Shown here piece by piece: positions 61,368-64,000 of a stretch of 64,000 nucleotides of DNA. The position numbers and the translations under genes were made by a program. The notes under the pieces were generated by a model. The model did no database searches, had not been told where the DNA came from, and saw only the letters and a list, made by a program, of their open reading frames with translations. How positions within the stretch are numbered: position 1 is the stretch's first letter; each line of letters starts with the position of its first letter. This DNA comes from Burkholderia cenocepacia (lineage in GTDB: Bacteria > Pseudomonadota > Gammaproteobacteria > Burkholderiales > Burkholderiaceae), in the NCBI RefSeq assembly GCF_014211915.1, contig NZ_CP060039.1, positions 1 to 64,000 on the forward strand. Direction: 5' to 3'.

Positions 61368-64000
61368 TTAGACCAGCACGCGCTCGATCCCGCCATGGTT
61401 CGCCCGTGCGACATAATCGGCCATCCAGTTCTCGCCGAGCACCTGGCGCGCGATTTCGACCACGATGTAGTCGGCTTCGAGGTTCGCGTCCTCGCTGTAG
61501 CGCGACAGGCCCTGCAGGCACGACGGGCAGCTCGTCAGGATCTTCACGTCCGGGCCGTTCGCGGCCGCGGCGGCCGGCGCCGGCGCGTCGCCCGCCACCA
61601 CGGGAATCGCGCGCAGCTTCGCGGCGCCCTTGCGGATCTCCTCTTCCTTGCGGAAGCGGACCTGCGTGGAGATGTCCGGCCGCGTGACCGCGAGCGTGCC
61701 CGATTCGCCGCAGCAGCGATCGTTCTTCTCGATCTTGTAGCCGTCCTTCTCCGAACCCATCAGTTCGTTGACCAGCTTCACCGGGTCGATCGTCTTGATC
61801 GGCGTGTGGCACGGGTCGTGATACATGTAGCGCGTGCCCGTCACGCCATCGAGCTTCATCCCCTTCTCGAGCAGGAACTCGTGGATGTCGATGATCCGGC
61901 AGCCCGGGAAGATCTTGTCGAATTCGTAGCCCGCGAGCTGGTCGTAGCAGGTGCCGCACGACACGACCACCGTCTTGATGTCGAGGTAGTTCAGCGTATT
62001 CGCGACACGGTGGAACAGCACGCGGTTGTCCGTGACGATCTTCTCGGCCTTGTCGTACTGGCCCGAGCCGCGCTGCGGATAGCCGCAGCACAGGTAGCCC
62101 GGCGGCAGCACCGTCTGCACGCCGGCCTCCCACAGCATCGCCTGCGTGGCCAGCCCGACCTGCGAGAACAGCCGCTCGGAGCCGCAGCCCGGGAAGTAGA
62201 ACACCGCTTCCGAATCGACGGTCGTCGACTTCGGGTTGCGGATGATCGGCACGATCTTGTTGTCCTCGATGTCCAGCAGCGCGCGCGCCGTCTTCTTCGG
62301 CAGGTTGCCCGGCATCTTCTTGTTGACGAAGTGGATCACCTGCTCGACCGCCGGCGGCTTGCCGGTCGTCGCGGGCGGGTGCTGCGTCTGCTTCGTCACG
62401 ACCTTCTTCAGCATGTCGTTCGCGAAGCGCTGCACCTTGTAGCCGACGCCCATCATCACGCCGCGCGCGAGGTTGATCGTCTGCGGATTGGTCGCGTTCA
62501 GGAAGAACATGCCCGCCGCATTGCCGGCGTTGAATTTCTTCTTGCCCATCTTGCGCAACAGGTTGCGCATGTTCATCGTGACGTCGCCGAAGTCGATCTT
62601 TACCGGGCACGGCGTCGCGCACTTGTGGCACACCGTGCAGTGGTCGGCCACGTCGTTGAACTCGTCCCAGTGCTTGATCGACACGCCGCGGCGCGTCTGC
62701 TCTTCGTACAGGAACGCCTCGACCAAGAGCGACGTCGCGAGAATCTTGTTGCGCGGGCTGTACAGCAGGTTCGCGCGCGGCACGTGGGTCGCGCACACCG
62801 GCTTGCACTTGCCGCAGCGCAGGCAGTCCTTCACCGAATCGGCGATCGCGCCGATGTCGGACTGCTGCATGATCAGCGATTCATAGCCCATCAGCCCGAA
62901 GCTGGGCGTGTACGCGTTGCGCAGGTCGGCGCCGTCGAGCAGCTTGCCCTTGTTGAAGCGGCCGTTCGGGTCGACGCGCTGCTTGTACGCGCGGAATTCG
63001 GCGATCTCGTCGTCGGTCAGGAATTCGAGCTTCGTGATGCCGATCCCGTGTTCGCCGGAAATCACGCCGTCGAGCGAGCGCGCGAGCGTCATGATGCGGG
63101 CGACCGACGCGTGCGCGTCCTGCAGCATCTCGTAGTTGTCGGAGTTGACCGGGATGTTGGTGTGGACGTTGCCGTCGCCCGCGTGCATGTGCAGCGCGAC
63201 GAACACGCGGCCGCGCAGCACGCGCTTGTGGATCGCCTGCGCCTCGTCGAGGATCTGCTTGAACGCGCCGCCGTTGAAGATCGCGCGCAGTTCCGCGCGG
63301 ATCTCCTGCTTCCACGAGATGCGGACCGTGCGGTCCTGCGTGATGTGGAACACGGTCGCGCCCGGCTGCTCGTCCGCGCGATCCGCGAACTTCTCGGCGA
63401 GCGCCTCGTAGCCGAGCTGCACCAGGTAGTGCTGCGCCTCGCGCAGCGGCTGGTCGAGCCGGTCGCGCACGAATTCCCAGCGCGCGCGCACGCGCTTGAG
63501 CAGTTCCAGCGCCTGCTGCACACGGTCTTCCAGCAGTTCCGCGCTCGGGATCTCGTTCGCGTCGTCGGTCTTGCCGAGCGGCAGGTTGCCGCCGCGGAAG
63601 AACGCTTCGAGCGCGTCCACCAGTTGCAGCTTGTTCTTCAGCGACAGCTCGATGTTGATCCGCTCGATGCCGTCGGTGTACTCGCCCATCCGGTTCAGCG
63701 GGATGACGACGTCCTCGTTGATCTTGAACGCGTTCGTGTGCTTCGCGATCGCGGCCGTGCGGCTGCGGTCGAGCCAGAAGCGCTTGCGCGCCTCCGCGCT
63801 GACCGCGACGAAGCCTTCGCCGCTCTTGCCGTTCGCCATCCGGATCACTTCGGACGTCGCCTGTGCGACCGCGTCGGCGTCGTCGCCGACGATGTCGCCG
63901 ATCAGCACCATCTTCGGAAACGCATTGCGCTTGCTCTTGGTCGCGTAGCCGACCGCGCGCAGGTAGCGCTCGTCGAGGTGCTCGAGGCCGGCGAGGATCG
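61368..64000 (-). CDS. FAD-linked oxidase / Fe-S oxidoreductase fusion, partial at window edge
   Basis: The C-terminal 877 or so residues of a large D-lactate-dehydrogenase-like protein; the open frame continues past base 64000, so the start is missing. It has the end of an FAD-linked oxidase domain (with GDGNVHTNIP and SGEHGIGITKL), two 4Fe-4S sets (CLRCGKCKPVC and CTVCHKCATPCP) and CCG-type cysteine domains (CCGYPQ, SCGTC, CCGESG) of the GlpC/heterodisulfide reductase kind. Such proteins oxidise 2-hydroxyacids and pass electrons to quinone or ferredoxin. Substrate cannot be read from this fragment. Confidence 0.9.
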   Translation of the reverse strand, partial: ILAGLEHLDERYLRAVGYATKSKRNAFPKMVLIGDIVGDDADAVAQATSEVIRMANGKSGEGFVAVSAEARKRFWLDRSRTAAIAKHTNAFKINEDVVIPLNRMGEYTDGIERINIELSLKNKLQLVDALEAFFRGGNLPLGKTDDANEIPSAELLEDRVQQALELLKRVRARWEFVRDRLDQPLREAQHYLVQLGYEALAEKFADRADEQPGATVFHITQDRTVRISWKQEIRAELRAIFNGGAFKQILDEAQAIHKRVLRGRVFVALHMHAGDGNVHTNIPVNSDNYEMLQDAHASVARIMTLARSLDGVISGEHGIGITKLEFLTDDEIAEFRAYKQRVDPNGRFNKGKLLDGADLRNAYTPSFGLMGYESLIMQQSDIGAIADSVKDCLRCGKCKPVCATHVPRANLLYSPRNKILATSLLVEAFLYEEQTRRGVSIKHWDEFNDVADHCTVCHKCATPCPVKIDFGDVTMNMRNLLRKMGKKKFNAGNAAGMFFLNATNPQTINLARGVMMGVGYKVQRFANDMLKKVVTKQTQHPPATTGKPPAVEQVIHFVNKKMPGNLPKKTARALLDIEDNKIVPIIRNPKSTTVDSEAVFYFPGCGSERLFSQVGLATQAMLWEAGVQTVLPPGYLCCGYPQRGSGQYDKAEKIVTDNRVLFHRVANTLNYLDIKTVVVSCGTCYDQLAGYEFDKIFPGCRIIDIHEFLLEKGMKLDGVTGTRYMYHDPCHTPIKTIDPVKLVNELMGSEKDGYKIEKNDRCCGESGTLAVTRPDISTQVRFRKEEEIRKGAAKLRAIPVVAGDAPAPAAAAANGPDVKILTSCPSCLQGLSRYSEDANLEADYIVVEIARQVLGENWMADYVARANHGGIERVLV

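Overview
The window is high-GC DNA with dense gene packing. The gene content and order (lptD-surA-pdxA-rsmA, miaB-phoH-ybeY-corC-lnt, glyQ-glyS-gmhB-plsC, ubiE-tim44-ubiJ-ubiB) match a Burkholderia chromosome, most likely the Burkholderia cepacia complex. This rests on gene content and protein wording recognised by eye; no database search was run. No rRNA, tRNA, insertion sequence, prophage, CRISPR array or replication origin was seen.

Layout. 0.1-2.4 kb: glycerol uptake and phosphorylation (glpK, glpF), both frameshifted as sequenced. 2.45-9.4 kb: the one clearly accessory catabolic island. A leftward set of ferredoxin reductase, Rieske ferredoxin and desaturase-fold oxygenase (mocF, mocE, mocD types) diverges from a rightward set of LacI regulator, two xylose-isomerase-like TIM barrels and a Gfo/Idh/MocA dehydrogenase. 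Together they look like a rhizopine- or methyl-inositol-type pathway. 9.6-14.7 kb: a HAD phosphatase, ribB under an FMN riboswitch, an XRE-cupin regulator, an MFS exporter and a divergent LysR gene. 14.9-22.1 kb: miaB, phoH, ybeY (frameshifted), a ChaC-type cyclotransferase, a 49-residue lipoprotein gene, corC and lnt. 22.2-31.4 kb: a TPR/glycosyltransferase-like protein with a 9-bp tandem repeat, glyQ, glyS (frameshifted), gmhB, plsC, a YgjP-type metalloprotease, gloA and an EamA transporter.

31.4-41.8 kb: the leftward outer-membrane biogenesis operon lptD-surA-pdxA-rsmA, divergent from the peptidoglycan-recycling pair amgK-murU, then an Atm1-like ABC exporter and an acyl-CoA thioesterase. 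41.8-43.3 kb: a nitrate-reductase-associated protein divergent from fdhD. 43.3-50.4 kb: a leftward fatty-acid beta-oxidation cluster (TetR, acyl-CoA dehydrogenase, FadN-like fusion, thiolase, crotonase-fold isomerase). 50.6-56.2 kb: clsB, nudB, aspS, a DUF502 membrane protein, an FmdB-type zinc ribbon protein and a TPMT-like methyltransferase. 56.2-61.3 kb: the ubiquinone genes ubiB, ubiJ and ubiE with a Tim44-domain protein, a DUF971 protein and a HIT protein. 61.4-64.0 kb: the C-terminal part of a large FAD/iron-sulfur oxidoreductase that runs off the right edge.

Four genes carry small net deletions in C/G-rich runs: glpK (-2), glpF (-1), ybeY (-1) and glyS (-1). Because glyS and ybeY should be essential or nearly so, sequencing or assembly error is more likely than real gene loss. 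The most interesting biology is the moc-like island, followed by smaller oddities in AmgK, GlpF, YbeY, LptD and the crotonase-fold protein.
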